From a bacterium (GTDB taxonomy: Bacteria > Bdellovibrionota > FAC87 > UBA2466): a stretch of 24,851 nucleotides of DNA. The notes under the pieces were generated by a model. That model ran no database searches, was not told where the DNA came from, and saw nothing but the letters and a program-made list of their open reading frames with translations. Below are positions 1-7,724 of this stretch, piece by piece; positions within the stretch are counted from its first letter, which is position 1; each line of letters opens with the position of its first letter. The translations under genes were made by a program, and so were the position numbers. Location of the stretch: the NCBI GenBank assembly GCA_022842225.1, contig JALHPX010000003.1, positions 1 through 24,851 on the forward strand, given 5' to 3'.

Positions 1-774
1 AGTCACGACCGTATCGTTTCGTTAGCCACCACGGCGCCTATAGAGAGAAGTAAGATGCTGCTTCTCACGGCGTTTATGACGTTGGGGTATTGGCAGGCCA
101 TGTGGGCGGCTTTGTCGTTGGTGCTGTTCTGTAGTTTGGTGACATGGAATCGTTGGATGTTTCCGCGCGGTAAATGCTTTATCGAGTTTTTTGCATTGTT
201 TTCGATCTGCGCACTGGCACTCTTAACTGTGGCACTCAAAATGCCCTTGCTGGAGGTCCGTTTCTTTTCGCCATTTGCTATCCCGCTCATCTTCACACTC
301 TGGAATGTGGTTGCGAATGTGCGGGAAAGAGAACTGCGTGGAGCGGCTGTATTGGCTGCGGGCATTCTCACGATCATTGTCCCGCTCTCGCAGACCTCGG
401 GCGTCTATTTGGGTCAGGTTAGCGGCTTTGCCGGGTTTGACCGTCTAGCAAAACGCGCACGCGCAATCCAACGCAAAGATCCTGGCGCTTGTTTTGAATG
501 CGTTGGGGATGCTCGCAAATGCGATTGGATGCTCGGAGTTCACTTGAGGGTTACGTACGACGAACTACGCGAACGGCGTCTACGCGGTTGCGAGTCCAAG
601 TATGGCTTTGTCTTTTCCCAACAGGCACATACGATACAGGCGTCTTTCGGCAAAACAGGCCAGACGATCGACTCAGACTTAGGCGTACTGTTTCGTGATT
701 ACCGTACTAGCCCAGGAGAGCCCCACGCCAAACCCAGAGAGCAGAATCTTACCCGGTCGAGCCGAGTCGACTAA
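1..774 (+). CDS. Multi-pass membrane protein, 5' end cut by window edge
   Basis: The reading frame is open from base 1, so the ATG at 55 is probably internal and the true start lies upstream. About 257 residues are visible. The first half has four or five hydrophobic segments separated by short charged loops, followed from about residue 155 by a soluble tail with a Cys pair (CFEC) and further Cys (RKCDW, RRGCE-like). A segment reading EVRFFSPFAIPL recalls the last membrane helices of GT39/ArnT-type glycosyltransferases, but that is only a resemblance and no catalytic region is visible. The last 96 bases overlap the convergent ketosynthase gene, so the C-terminal 30 residues are constrained by an antisense gene. 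Product unknown; I am moderately sure that it is a real gene. Confidence 0.6.
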   Translation, partial: SHDRIVSLATTAPIERSKMLLLTAFMTLGYWQAMWAALSLVLFCSLVTWNRWMFPRGKCFIEFFALFSICALALLTVALKMPLLEVRFFSPFAIPLIFTLWNVVANVRERELRGAAVLAAGILTIIVPLSQTSGVYLGQVSGFAGFDRLAKRARAIQRKDPGACFECVGDARKCDWMLGVHLRVTYDELRERRLRGCESKYGFVFSQQAHTIQASFGKTGQTIDSDLGVLFRDYRTSPGEPHAKPREQNLTRSSRVD

Positions 775-1614
775 GCTCTCTAGAGTCAGCGGAATAGTGG
801 AAGAAACCGTGTTGCCCACTTCCGCAGCGGTAAAGGGTAGTTTCTCATTTGAAAGTTTTAAAATCTCCGCCAAATTATCGACGATATAACGGCTGCCCTG
901 GTGCACAATAAATAAATCAACTTCTTCCTGAGCGAGCTGATTCTTCTCCAGGCATTCGGTTATCTGAGCCGGGACTTTCTGCAGGCTAAATTTAAAAACC
1001 GCCTGGCCCTTCATCTCAAATTTACCCGTCGCGGGATTGACCCAAATGGCTTCCGTGCGTGTGCCATCCGTCGCAAAGCAAGTTTTGCCGATAGAATACC
1101 TGGGCTTATCTGTCATCAAAGTACAGCTTGAGGCATCGCCAAAGAGTAACTCCGTATTGCGATCGTTCTCATCGAGAATTTTGGAGTAGGGGTCGGCGGT
1201 GAAAAGTAAGCCAGTAGTAAAACCATTGCCTTCCATGAAAGACTTTAGGATGGAAAGCCCATAAACGTAACCCGAGCAACCCAGAGAAATATCAAAACAC
1301 GCCGTGTTCACCGGCAGTCCCAGCTTTCGATGTAGCCAAGCCGAGCTGTGGGGCAAGCCGTTGCCGTCGGGATTCTGCGTGATGACCACCGCGCATTGAA
1401 TCTCTTCTGTCTTTATTCCTGTTTTGTTTTGCAGTGCTTGAAAAGCTTTTACACAGAGGTCTGAGGTCTCGTCGGTTTCCTCTTTGCGCGCAAGAAAGCG
1501 GAAGCCCGTCTTATTGTCGAGGAACCAGCTATTGGTATTAAACTGCTCCATCCGATCGTAGTTATCGATCTTATGGGCGGGAACGTAGGTTCCGATTGAG
1601 GTAATTCCAATCAT
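679..1614 (-). CDS. 3-oxoacyl-ACP synthase III (KAS III/FabH)-like ketosynthase
   Basis: A 311-residue thiolase-fold condensing enzyme of usual FabH length. The Cys-His-Asn triad is visible: Cys113 in SLGCSGYVYG, His238 in IVHQGS and Asn268 in EVGNTVSSTIP. The glycine-rich C-terminal loop (LLSGFGVGLSW) is also present. KAS III enzymes condense an acyl-CoA starter with malonyl-ACP; relatives are also used in polyketide, olefin and surface-sugar acylation pathways, so the substrate is open. It is the last gene of a three-gene operon: its ATG lies 9 bases after the stop of the enoyl-CoA hydratase gene. The 3' end overlaps the convergent membrane-protein gene by 96 bases. It is probably not the housekeeping fabH, because it sits among CoA-catabolism genes with no acpP, fabD, fabG or plsX. 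Confidence 0.88.
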   Translation of the reverse strand: MIGITSIGTYVPAHKIDNYDRMEQFNTNSWFLDNKTGFRFLARKEETDETSDLCVKAFQALQNKTGIKTEEIQCAVVITQNPDGNGLPHSSAWLHRKLGLPVNTACFDISLGCSGYVYGLSILKSFMEGNGFTTGLLFTADPYSKILDENDRNTELLFGDASSCTLMTDKPRYSIGKTCFATDGTRTEAIWVNPATGKFEMKGQAVFKFSLQKVPAQITECLEKNQLAQEEVDLFIVHQGSRYIVDNLAEILKLSNEKLPFTAAEVGNTVSSTIPLTLESLVDSARPGKILLSGFGVGLSWASTVITKQYA

Positions 1615-1623
1615 CGTTAAAAA

Positions 1624-2442
1624 CTACTCCCCGATAAACTGGGGCGCGCGCTTTTGTACGAACGCCAGCGTGCCTTCTTTTTGATCTTTAGAATGAAAGA
1701 GTTCGGAGAAATGTTTGGCTTCAATGCTCATGCCTACATCTAATGGGGCATCCCAGCCATCTAAAATTGCTTGCTTGGCCATGCGAATGGCGAGTGGTCC
1801 ACGTTGACAGATCGTGGTCGCTAATTTTTCCACTTCGGCTTGGAATGTCTCCACGGGATAGACCTGATTCACTAAGCCCATTTCCCGAGCTTCCGCTGCT
1901 TTGTAGAAATTTCCGGAAAAAACCATTTCGCGAGCGCGGTTTAGGCCCACGCTACGAGCCAGTCGCTGCGTACCGCCGAAGCCCGGGATTAATCCCAGGC
2001 TTACTTCCGGTAGTCCCAATTTCGCGGTTTCAGTGGCCAGAATCATGTCGCAACCCAGCGCGAGCTCAAGGCCGCCGCCAAGGGCAAAGCCATTCACTGC
2101 GGCAATCGTGGCACAAGAGAGTTGCTCCATTAGCCGAAATGCTTTTTGGCCCGCACGCGCAAACTCATCGGCCTGCGCTGCTGTCATAGTTGTCATCGCT
2201 TTGATATCCGCGCCCGCGACAAAGGCCTTTTCGCCCGCGCCGGTTAAAATCATGCAACGCGCATTGGAGTCTTTGATGGCTGCGAAAGCAGTCGCCAATT
2301 CGGCAATCACCTCGGGATTGAGCGCGTTCATCGCCTCGGGGCGATTGACGGTGAGGCGAATAGCAAGGCCGCCGCAGGTAGCTTCGGCCTTTAACCATTT
2401 GAGTGACGACAAGCGCGAGCAGAGCGATTCAACGTTAAGCAT
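1624..2442 (-). CDS. Enoyl-CoA hydratase (crotonase family)
   Basis: A crotonase-fold enzyme that hydrates trans-2-enoyl-CoA in beta-oxidation or branched-chain amino-acid breakdown. The oxyanion-hole segment AFVAGADIKAM and the second segment NGFALGGGLELALGCD are intact. Both catalytic glutamates of true hydratases are present 20 residues apart (Glu130 and Glu150, numbered from the upstream TTG), as in rat mitochondrial crotonase Glu144/Glu164, so hydratase activity is expected. The frame can begin at TTG 2454 or at ATG 2442. I prefer the ATG, which gives 272 residues and a normal N-terminus; neither has a strong ribosome-binding site. It lies just after the hydrolase-like gene and before the KAS III-like gene, all in one transcription unit. 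Confidence 0.9.
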   Translation of the reverse strand: MLNVESLCSRLSSLKWLKAEATCGGLAIRLTVNRPEAMNALNPEVIAELATAFAAIKDSNARCMILTGAGEKAFVAGADIKAMTTMTAAQADEFARAGQKAFRLMEQLSCATIAAVNGFALGGGLELALGCDMILATETAKLGLPEVSLGLIPGFGGTQRLARSVGLNRAREMVFSGNFYKAAEAREMGLVNQVYPVETFQAEVEKLATTICQRGPLAIRMAKQAILDGWDAPLDVGMSIEAKHFSELFHSKDQKEGTLAFVQKRAPQFIGE

Positions 2443-2472
2443 GCCGCGTTTCAACCCAAGCGACTCTAAAAG

Positions 2473-3612
2473 TCAAAATGGGGAAATCGTCTGTAAGTAT
2501 GCGGCTACATCAGCTTTTAATTTGGACGTAAAGCCCGCCGGATTCCACTTAGGATGGCGATCCCGGTCAACCAACATCGCGCGAACGCCTTCCGCAAAGT
2601 CAGGTCGGCTCGCCATCCATACGGCTAGTTCGTTTTCCATCTTGAAGGCTTGGCGCAACGTGATCTTTCGGAAGCGGCGCACTTGTTCAAACGCAATGAT
2701 GGCCGTGGTTGGGCAGCCTTTCAGCAAATTGTTTTTCGCTTCGTCGGCAAAATTAGAATTGGTTTTGCTGCCTTCGAGGCGCGCAAAAAGCTCTTCCAAA
2801 CTCGGAGCCGAAAACACTTCGCCAATCCAATCAGCGCACTGATTCACTTCGGAGGGCAGGGCAGAGGCTACTCCGCGCGTTGCCTTCATGGCGTTGTAGC
2901 GATTCAAAAGGGCAGTTAATTGATCCTCTTGCTCCGAAGTATCGCCATCGGGATCGATGACCCATTTGGTCTTGAGGATCTCGGCCAGGACTGCGTCTTT
3001 TTGATCGTTGAAAACGATATGGTCGGCCCATTTGGCGATGATTGCATCAGCCGCTTTGAGTCGGCAGCCGGTCATTCCCAGAAAACGCGAGAGCTTTGGA
3101 TCGACCCGGTTTAAAAACCAAGTGGCTCCGCAGTCAGGGAAGAGGCCAATCGAAATCTCAGGCATCGCTAATGTAGACGTCTCCGTCACCACCCGGTGGC
3201 TGGCCCCCATCATCAAGCCAACACCGCCGCCCATGACGATTCCATCCGCCCACACCACAATCGGTTTAGGGAATTCGTAGATGTACGCGTCGAGCGAATA
3301 TTCTGCGCGGAAGAACTGTTTCAGGCCCGCGGTAATATCTGCAGGAGTGTTGTTCTTGTCTTTAAGACTTGCGTAGAGGGCGCGGACATCGCCGCCGGCA
3401 CAAAAGCCTTTATCCCCCATGCCTTCTAGCCAAACGCCGATGATGTTCTCATCGTCTTCGGCTTCAATCAGTGCATCTTGCAGCGCATTGATGATGTTTA
3501 GGTTCAGCGCGTTGAGCTGATTTGGAGCATCGATGCCGATGCGGCGCCACAGCTTACCGTCGCTACATTCAAGGTTTTGGACTCGGATCATGGAATCAGT
3601 TTGCATAGACAT
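2473..3612 (-). CDS. 3-hydroxyisobutyryl-CoA hydrolase-like enoyl-CoA hydratase/isomerase
   Basis: A 379-residue crotonase-superfamily protein, longer than hydratases, as expected for 3-hydroxyisobutyryl-CoA hydrolases of valine catabolism. Diagnostic features are FCAGGDVRALY (70-80), the EYSLDAYI..FPKP segment (104-117), GIVMGGGVGLM, the acidic pair Glu152/Asp160 in MPEISIGLFPD (the spacing matches Glu169/Asp177 of human HIBCH) and the C-terminal FAEGVRAML..RDRHPKW signature. It releases free 3-hydroxyisobutyrate from the CoA thioester in the cytoplasm. The ATG at 3612 is used here, but ATG at 3606 is equally possible because no clear Shine-Dalgarno site separates them. It is the first gene of the operon and is divergent from corA with only 39 bases between starts, so the two promoters must overlap or lie in coding sequence. 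Confidence 0.9.
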   Translation of the reverse strand: MSMQTDSMIRVQNLECSDGKLWRRIGIDAPNQLNALNLNIINALQDALIEAEDDENIIGVWLEGMGDKGFCAGGDVRALYASLKDKNNTPADITAGLKQFFRAEYSLDAYIYEFPKPIVVWADGIVMGGGVGLMMGASHRVVTETSTLAMPEISIGLFPDCGATWFLNRVDPKLSRFLGMTGCRLKAADAIIAKWADHIVFNDQKDAVLAEILKTKWVIDPDGDTSEQEDQLTALLNRYNAMKATRGVASALPSEVNQCADWIGEVFSAPSLEELFARLEGSKTNSNFADEAKNNLLKGCPTTAIIAFEQVRRFRKITLRQAFKMENELAVWMASRPDFAEGVRAMLVDRDRHPKWNPAGFTSKLKADVAAYLQTISPF

Positions 3613-3651
3613 TTCCAGGTTTTACGCTAATACTAAGGTATCCCCAAGCAT

Positions 3652-4713
3652 ATGAAATTATTTAAATCGCGAGTCTCAAAAGTGGATTTGCCCCCGGGCG
3701 CCTTAATGCCTATCGGGGTCGAAAATCGACCTACTCGGATTTTCCTGACACACTTTAACGAAACCCGGCTCACAAGTCTCGAAGTAGGTGATGTAGAAAC
3801 GTGCGAACCTTACATCACGGACAGCACTTGCGTGACTTGGCTTGATATTGAAGGACTTTCAGACACTCAGTCTGTCGAGCAGGTCGGAAGATTTTTTGAG
3901 ATTTCCCCGGTTTGGTTGGAGGACGTGCTCAATACCGACCATCGGCCCAAGGCCGAGTACCTAGAAGACATGGTTTTTGCGATTCTGCGGTCCGCGACCT
4001 TGGACGAAAAACACATCGACCGTTATAAATTTGAGCAGATCTCCATGTTCCTGGGCGATACCTTTGTCATTACGTTCCGGGAAGGCCCCAGCAAGATTTT
4101 TGAACCCATTCGCAAGCGGATTGAAAAGGGCTTGGGCCGCATCCGCCGCCGCAGCGCCGATTACCTGTTTTATTCCCTCATCGATTGCATCGCGGATAAA
4201 TACTTCCTGGTCCTAGACGATCTCTCTAAGTCGATTGAAACTCTAGAGACAAGCATTCACGACAACGCCGACGTAAAGGTCGCCACCGAGATTCAGCTTT
4301 TAAATACCCGTTGCATGGCCTTGCGCCGTGCTGCCATCCCGTTTCGCGACACGGTGGCCAAGCTTTGCGGCGCCCGCCGCAACGAGATCAAGGCTGAGAA
4401 TATTATTTATTACCAGGATGCCTATGAATCCATGCTCGAAGTCGTGGAGCAGGTGGGCCATTCGCGTGAGATGCTGACATCATTGCAGCAGCTCTATGCC
4501 AACCGCGTAAGCCAAAAGCTAAACGAGATTATCAAGTTCTTAACTGTCTTCACGAGCATCTTCATCCCACTGACATACATCGTTGGTATCTACGGCATGA
4601 ATTTCGACATGCCTGAATTCCACTGGGAGTACGGCTACACCGCCGTCTGGGCCGCCATGATCTCCGTCGCCGGCGGCATGCTAGGCATCTTCAAACTCCG
4701 CGGCTGGTACTGA
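3652..4713 (+). CDS. corA: CorA family Mg2+/Co2+ transporter
   Basis: A 353-residue inner-membrane divalent-cation channel, usually a homopentamer with a large cytoplasmic funnel. The GMN selectivity signature is present at 315-317 in GIYGMNFDMPE, preceded by TM1 (about 294-314) and followed after the short loop (PEFHWEYGY) by TM2 (about 329-346). A basic C-terminus (KLRGWY) closes it, as is typical. The long alpha-helical N-terminal region (about 150-290) forms the funnel in known structures. The start is the ATG at 3652; an AAGG at 3635-3638 is a rather distant Shine-Dalgarno candidate. It is transcribed alone and ends in front of a bidirectional terminator shared with the FadL-like gene. 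Confidence 0.95.
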   Translation: MKLFKSRVSKVDLPPGALMPIGVENRPTRIFLTHFNETRLTSLEVGDVETCEPYITDSTCVTWLDIEGLSDTQSVEQVGRFFEISPVWLEDVLNTDHRPKAEYLEDMVFAILRSATLDEKHIDRYKFEQISMFLGDTFVITFREGPSKIFEPIRKRIEKGLGRIRRRSADYLFYSLIDCIADKYFLVLDDLSKSIETLETSIHDNADVKVATEIQLLNTRCMALRRAAIPFRDTVAKLCGARRNEIKAENIIYYQDAYESMLEVVEQVGHSREMLTSLQQLYANRVSQKLNEIIKFLTVFTSIFIPLTYIVGIYGMNFDMPEFHWEYGYTAVWAAMISVAGGMLGIFKLRGWY

Positions 4714-4784
4714 ATTAATCCTTCGCCTTAAAAGGTGTCAGTCTCCCTCGGGGCCCCCAAGGTAGCGGTCATGCTTATTGGCAA

Positions 4785-4828
4785 TAAAAAACTCGCCTCC
4801 CAGTCACGGGTTGGCGAGTTCGTTTTTT
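4785..4828. terminator. Bidirectional intrinsic terminator between corA and the FadL-like gene
   Basis: Perfect 8-bp arms AACTCGCC (4790-4797) and GGCGAGTT (4813-4820), with an inner CCC/GGG stem, are flanked by A5-6 on the left and T6 (4823-4828) on the right. The hairpin therefore ends in a U-tract whichever strand is transcribed, which suits the convergent genes on either side. Confidence 0.88.
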
Positions 4829-4844
4829 CTTTAGAATTGTCAGA

Positions 4845-6089
4845 TTACATTCGGTAGCGCACGCCGCCGCTGAGAGCCCACTGAGAAGCCGAGCCCGTGT
4901 AGCTATACGCGGTTCCGCCAAATGCAGCTGGCAAAGTTCCGGCTCGTGTCCGAGAAACTCTGGGGGCGTAAAGGAATGCCAGGTCTACGCCAAGATCTTC
5001 GCTCAAATCGTACCCAGCTCCGACCGTGAGATTGGCCTGAGTGAAAGCTGGGAAGGCGATGATGTTGAAACTAGACTGGACGGCCTTGATGACCCCGTGG
5101 CCCTGGATGCTAGTGAACCCCGATTCGCCCGACGTGTTGTCGATGGGAGACGAGCTATAATTGAAGCCTGCGCGGAGAGAGACTTTATCCAATTGATAAG
5201 CAGTTCCTAACGCAAATACGTCCACCGATTTCCAATCGTAGTCACGATAGCCTTGGCTCGAGCCATAACCCACGTAACGCCAGTCGAAGCCAATTTCCCA
5301 ACTAGCCATTGGTTTGTAATTGATGCCCCATCCGATTTCCCACGGGGTGGTGATCTTAAAGGAATCGAGTTCGCCGGGGGTTCCGGTTGCGCCAGTGATT
5401 CCCTCAAAGTCGATAATATCTTTATGATTAACCGTACTACCCGTGGTGAAACTCAAACCAGAGGTCAGATCTTCTGCTAACTTTGCAAATACCCCGGCTT
5501 GTACCCCGACCCCTACGCCACCATGTGGTGCGCGGCTGTTTGCAGGAGTGATTGTTTGCAAAGCCAATTCGCTGTAGGTCAGGAAAGGTTCCACACCGAA
5601 AGAAATGGTTGGAGTAAGTTGATATGCGCCGGCTGCGGCGATGCGAATCACTTTATATTCGGTCTTGATGCCGTTCACGATGGCAACACCCGTGTGATCC
5701 ACTGCGACGCCGGAATAACCAAACATTCCGAATCCGACCGTAAGTCTGTCGGCTGAATAGGCCACGCCAAGTGTCGGGACGAGAGTTTTTCCAGATTGAG
5801 AAGCGGGACCAAATCCAACGTCCGCCGTCGTATTGAGCCCGACATAGGTAAGTCCCAATTCGGCGGAAAATTCTTTTTTGCCGAATTCCAGAGCACTCAA
5901 TCCAGCGGGATTTTTAAAAAGACTTTCTGCAGGAGAAGTTGCTGTTCCAACGCCTAATCCCCCCATGGCGCGGTTCTTTGGCGATACGCCAATCAACTGA
6001 CTTCCGTTAGCCGCCATGGCATTGGAACTCCAGCTGTTTGCTAATATTGCTGTCAAAACGAAGTAGCTTGCCCGTTGTAAAACTCTCAT
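4845..6089 (-). CDS. FadL/OmpP1/TodX-family outer-membrane transport protein
   Basis: A predicted beta-barrel for uptake of long-chain fatty acids or other hydrophobic compounds across the outer membrane. A Sec signal peptide (MRVLQRASYFVLTAILA..., cleaved after about AMA) leads into the FadL N-terminal signature: NGSQLIG, then RAMGGLGVG and NPAGLSAL, which forms the hatch. The rest is alternating amphipathic strands. The frame runs upstream to 6122, but ATG 6089 is chosen because GGGAGG sits seven bases ahead of it and the signal peptide begins right there, giving 414 residues. The C-terminal residue is Met after RYR rather than the usual aromatic. It could feed the acyl-CoA enzymes encoded nearby, but that is inference. 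Confidence 0.88.
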   Translation of the reverse strand: MRVLQRASYFVLTAILANSWSSNAMAANGSQLIGVSPKNRAMGGLGVGTATSPAESLFKNPAGLSALEFGKKEFSAELGLTYVGLNTTADVGFGPASQSGKTLVPTLGVAYSADRLTVGFGMFGYSGVAVDHTGVAIVNGIKTEYKVIRIAAAGAYQLTPTISFGVEPFLTYSELALQTITPANSRAPHGGVGVGVQAGVFAKLAEDLTSGLSFTTGSTVNHKDIIDFEGITGATGTPGELDSFKITTPWEIGWGINYKPMASWEIGFDWRYVGYGSSQGYRDYDWKSVDVFALGTAYQLDKVSLRAGFNYSSSPIDNTSGESGFTSIQGHGVIKAVQSSFNIIAFPAFTQANLTVGAGYDLSEDLGVDLAFLYAPRVSRTRAGTLPAAFGGTAYSYTGSASQWALSGGVRYRM

Positions 6090-6095
6090 TTGCTG

Positions 6096-6101
6096 CCTCC
6101 C
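6096..6101 (-). promoter_or_regulatory. Ribosome-binding site that decides the FadL-like start
   Basis: On the minus strand the sequence GGGAGG stands 6 bases before the AAATG start. It lies inside the longer open frame that reaches 6122, so it marks ATG 6089 as the real start and excludes the upstream ATG. Confidence 0.8.
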
Positions 6102-6193
6102 AAAGTCCGTAAAGTACTCCAAAAAAGCTTGCCAGACGAGCAGTTAGCTCGGATATTAACGGCCTCAACGCGGCCAGTTAACGCGTCGATTAG

Positions 6194-6269
6194 GTCCCCA
6201 TCGTCTAGAGGCCTAGGACATCTCCCTTTCACGGAGAAGACCGGGATTCGAATTCCCGTGGGGACGCCA
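6194..6269 (+). tRNA. tRNA-Glu (anticodon TTC)
   Basis: A complete 76-nt cloverleaf with encoded CCA. The acceptor stem GTCCCCA (6194-6200) pairs with TGGGGAC (6259-6265), then the discriminator G and CCA (6267-6269). The anticodon stem TCTCC/GGAGA encloses loop CTTTCAC with anticodon TTC at 6228-6230. The T-arm carries GTTC-type GATTCGAAT. The sequence is close to E. coli tRNA-Glu. A terminator follows directly. Confidence 0.97.
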
Positions 6270-6274
6270 TTTTC

Positions 6275-6315
6275 AAAGGCGGGATCTTTTTGAGATCCTG
6301 CCTTTTCTATTTTTC
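6275..6315 (+). terminator. Intrinsic terminator of the tRNA-Glu gene
   Basis: Arms AAAGGCGGGATC (6275-6286) and GATCCTGCCTTT (6294-6305) pair along 12 bp with a single G-T wobble. They are followed by a T-rich tract (TTTTCTATTTTT) that runs to 6314. Confidence 0.88.
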
Positions 6316-6319
6316 CCCG

Positions 6320-6325
6320 TATAAT
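6320..6325 (+). promoter_or_regulatory. Candidate -10 box for the symporter gene
   Basis: A perfect TATAAT lies 33 bases before the ATG at 6359, immediately after the tRNA terminator. I find no good -35 hexamer at 16-18 bp upstream, so it is only a candidate. Confidence 0.45.
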
Positions 6326-6358
6326 CAATTCTTCTGAAATCCACGACGAGGACGCAAG

Positions 6359-7612
6359 ATGACCCAGATTTGGAATCGGATTACGCACTCATTGCCATTG
6401 CAAATTATTATGGCGGTTGTCGTCGGGCTTTTGTTGGGCGGTGCATTTCCAGATGGGCAGCTAAAGCCTGCATCTGAAGTGGGAAAGGCGATTATTCACT
6501 GGGTGAAATTAATCGCGGGTCCTTTCCTCTTTCTCACCATCGTTGCTTCTACTGTCGAAGTAAAAATGACAGCAGGTCACGCGGTTCGACTTGTTTCCAT
6601 CGCGTTGCTCAATACAGCTATCGCAATAGGCATTGGCATGGGGCTGGCGCATTTTTTCCTTACGGATATTCGTATCGATGCGATTGCAAATGCTGCACAA
6701 GGAATCAAAGTGCCCGACGTTAGCTCGGGGCTAAGCACTTGGTTGAAAACCTTCACACCTCCCAGTCTCTTTGCTCCATTTGTGCAAAACGAAATCCTCA
6801 TCATCGCCTTGATGGCGCTGTGTACGGGGATGGCGCTGCGCAGTCTCTATCATGAACAAGGAGCTAAGAAGCTCGCCGCTATCGCAAAAACTTGCGAGAG
6901 CATTCGAGCTGTCCCCGGTGTCTTCCTCCATTGGCTGATTCGCATTATTCCACTGGCGGTGATGACCGTCGTTGCGGGAGCGGTGTCAGAATATGGTTAC
7001 GGCATTTTCGCAACCTTGTTTCGATACGTTGGTGCGGTGATTGCTGGTTTTGCCCTGCAATCGATCTTCGTCTACGGCACTTGGATTTTTCTCGTGGCGC
7101 GCATGAAACCCTCTTTGTTTTTCACCAAGGCCCGAGTGCCCTTGATCTATTCCTTTGGCGTGAATTCCAGTCTGGCGACGTTGCCGCTGACGCTCAAAGC
7201 ACTCAAAGAAATGGGTGTCTCGGATCGGTCGGCTTCACTCGGGGCAGGAGTGGCCACGAATCTTAATAACGACGGAATCGTGCTCTACGAAGCACTCGCG
7301 GTTTTCTTCGTTGCTCAATTAGCCGGCATTCCACTTACTGAAACCCAGATGATTTCGGCTGCCTTTGCTTGCATCGTGGCTGCGATGGGTATCACTGGCA
7401 TACCCGAAGCCGGGTTTATATCGCTCTCTGTCGTCGTCGCCACGATGGGTCTGCCTTTAGAAGCGCTTCCTCTTTTACTGGCGGTTGATTGGATCGTGGC
7501 TCGCGGGCGATCCGTCGTAAATGTCCTAAGTGATATGACTTTATCGATCGCGATGGACGCGACTGGGGCAAATTCCCCCACCCATTCCAAGAATCGCAAG
7601 CGCGCCGCTTAA
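6359..7612 (+). CDS. SDF/DAACS-family cation symporter, atypical binding motifs
   Basis: A 417-residue inner-membrane transporter of the dicarboxylate/amino acid:cation symporter family (GltP/DctA fold), with eight hydrophobic segments plus two re-entrant hairpins. Visible are the HP1 serine motif SSLATLP (270-276), the TM7 motif NNDGI (303-307), the HP2 motif GITGIPEAG (344-352) and the TM8 segment with Asp377, Arg384, Ser385, Asn388 and Asp392. Against archaeal GltPh, the NMDGT motif is changed to NNDGI and the aspartate that binds the substrate amino group (GltPh Asp394) is Ala381. This argues against acidic amino acids and leaves dicarboxylates or another acid open. GAGG stands eight bases ahead of the ATG. 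It is probably monocistronic; the next gene has its own promoter. Confidence 0.9.
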   Translation: MTQIWNRITHSLPLQIIMAVVVGLLLGGAFPDGQLKPASEVGKAIIHWVKLIAGPFLFLTIVASTVEVKMTAGHAVRLVSIALLNTAIAIGIGMGLAHFFLTDIRIDAIANAAQGIKVPDVSSGLSTWLKTFTPPSLFAPFVQNEILIIALMALCTGMALRSLYHEQGAKKLAAIAKTCESIRAVPGVFLHWLIRIIPLAVMTVVAGAVSEYGYGIFATLFRYVGAVIAGFALQSIFVYGTWIFLVARMKPSLFFTKARVPLIYSFGVNSSLATLPLTLKALKEMGVSDRSASLGAGVATNLNNDGIVLYEALAVFFVAQLAGIPLTETQMISAAFACIVAAMGITGIPEAGFISLSVVVATMGLPLEALPLLLAVDWIVARGRSVVNVLSDMTLSIAMDATGANSPTHSKNRKRAA

Positions 7613-7663
7613 GCGATGTGACAATTTGCGGCACGTAACTATCTGAAATCCCATGTCTTCTAA

Positions 7664-7692
7664 TTGACGCAACGCGTCCTTTCGAGTAAAAT
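7664..7692 (+). promoter_or_regulatory. Sigma70-type promoter of the motor-like operon
   Basis: TTGACG (7664-7669) and TAAAAT (7687-7692) are separated by exactly 17 bp, matching 5 of 6 consensus bases in each hexamer. Transcription would start near 7699, leaving a leader of about 26 bases with GGAAGGA (7711-7717) before the ATG at 7725. No other promoter this good is seen up to 16887. Confidence 0.75.
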
Positions 7693-7724
7693 ACCGCACT
7701 CATTGAATTTGGAAGGATACCAAG

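Noticed and set aside
2033..2842. Long plus-strand open frame of 269 codons
   Set aside because: It lies antisense to the enoyl-CoA hydratase and hydrolase-like genes, whose catalytic motifs are intact, spans both of them, and has no recognisable domain.
6129..6159. TTGCCA and TATTAA as a promoter for tRNA-Glu
   Set aside because: Spacing is 19 bp and the -10 is weak; possible but not good enough to list as a feature.
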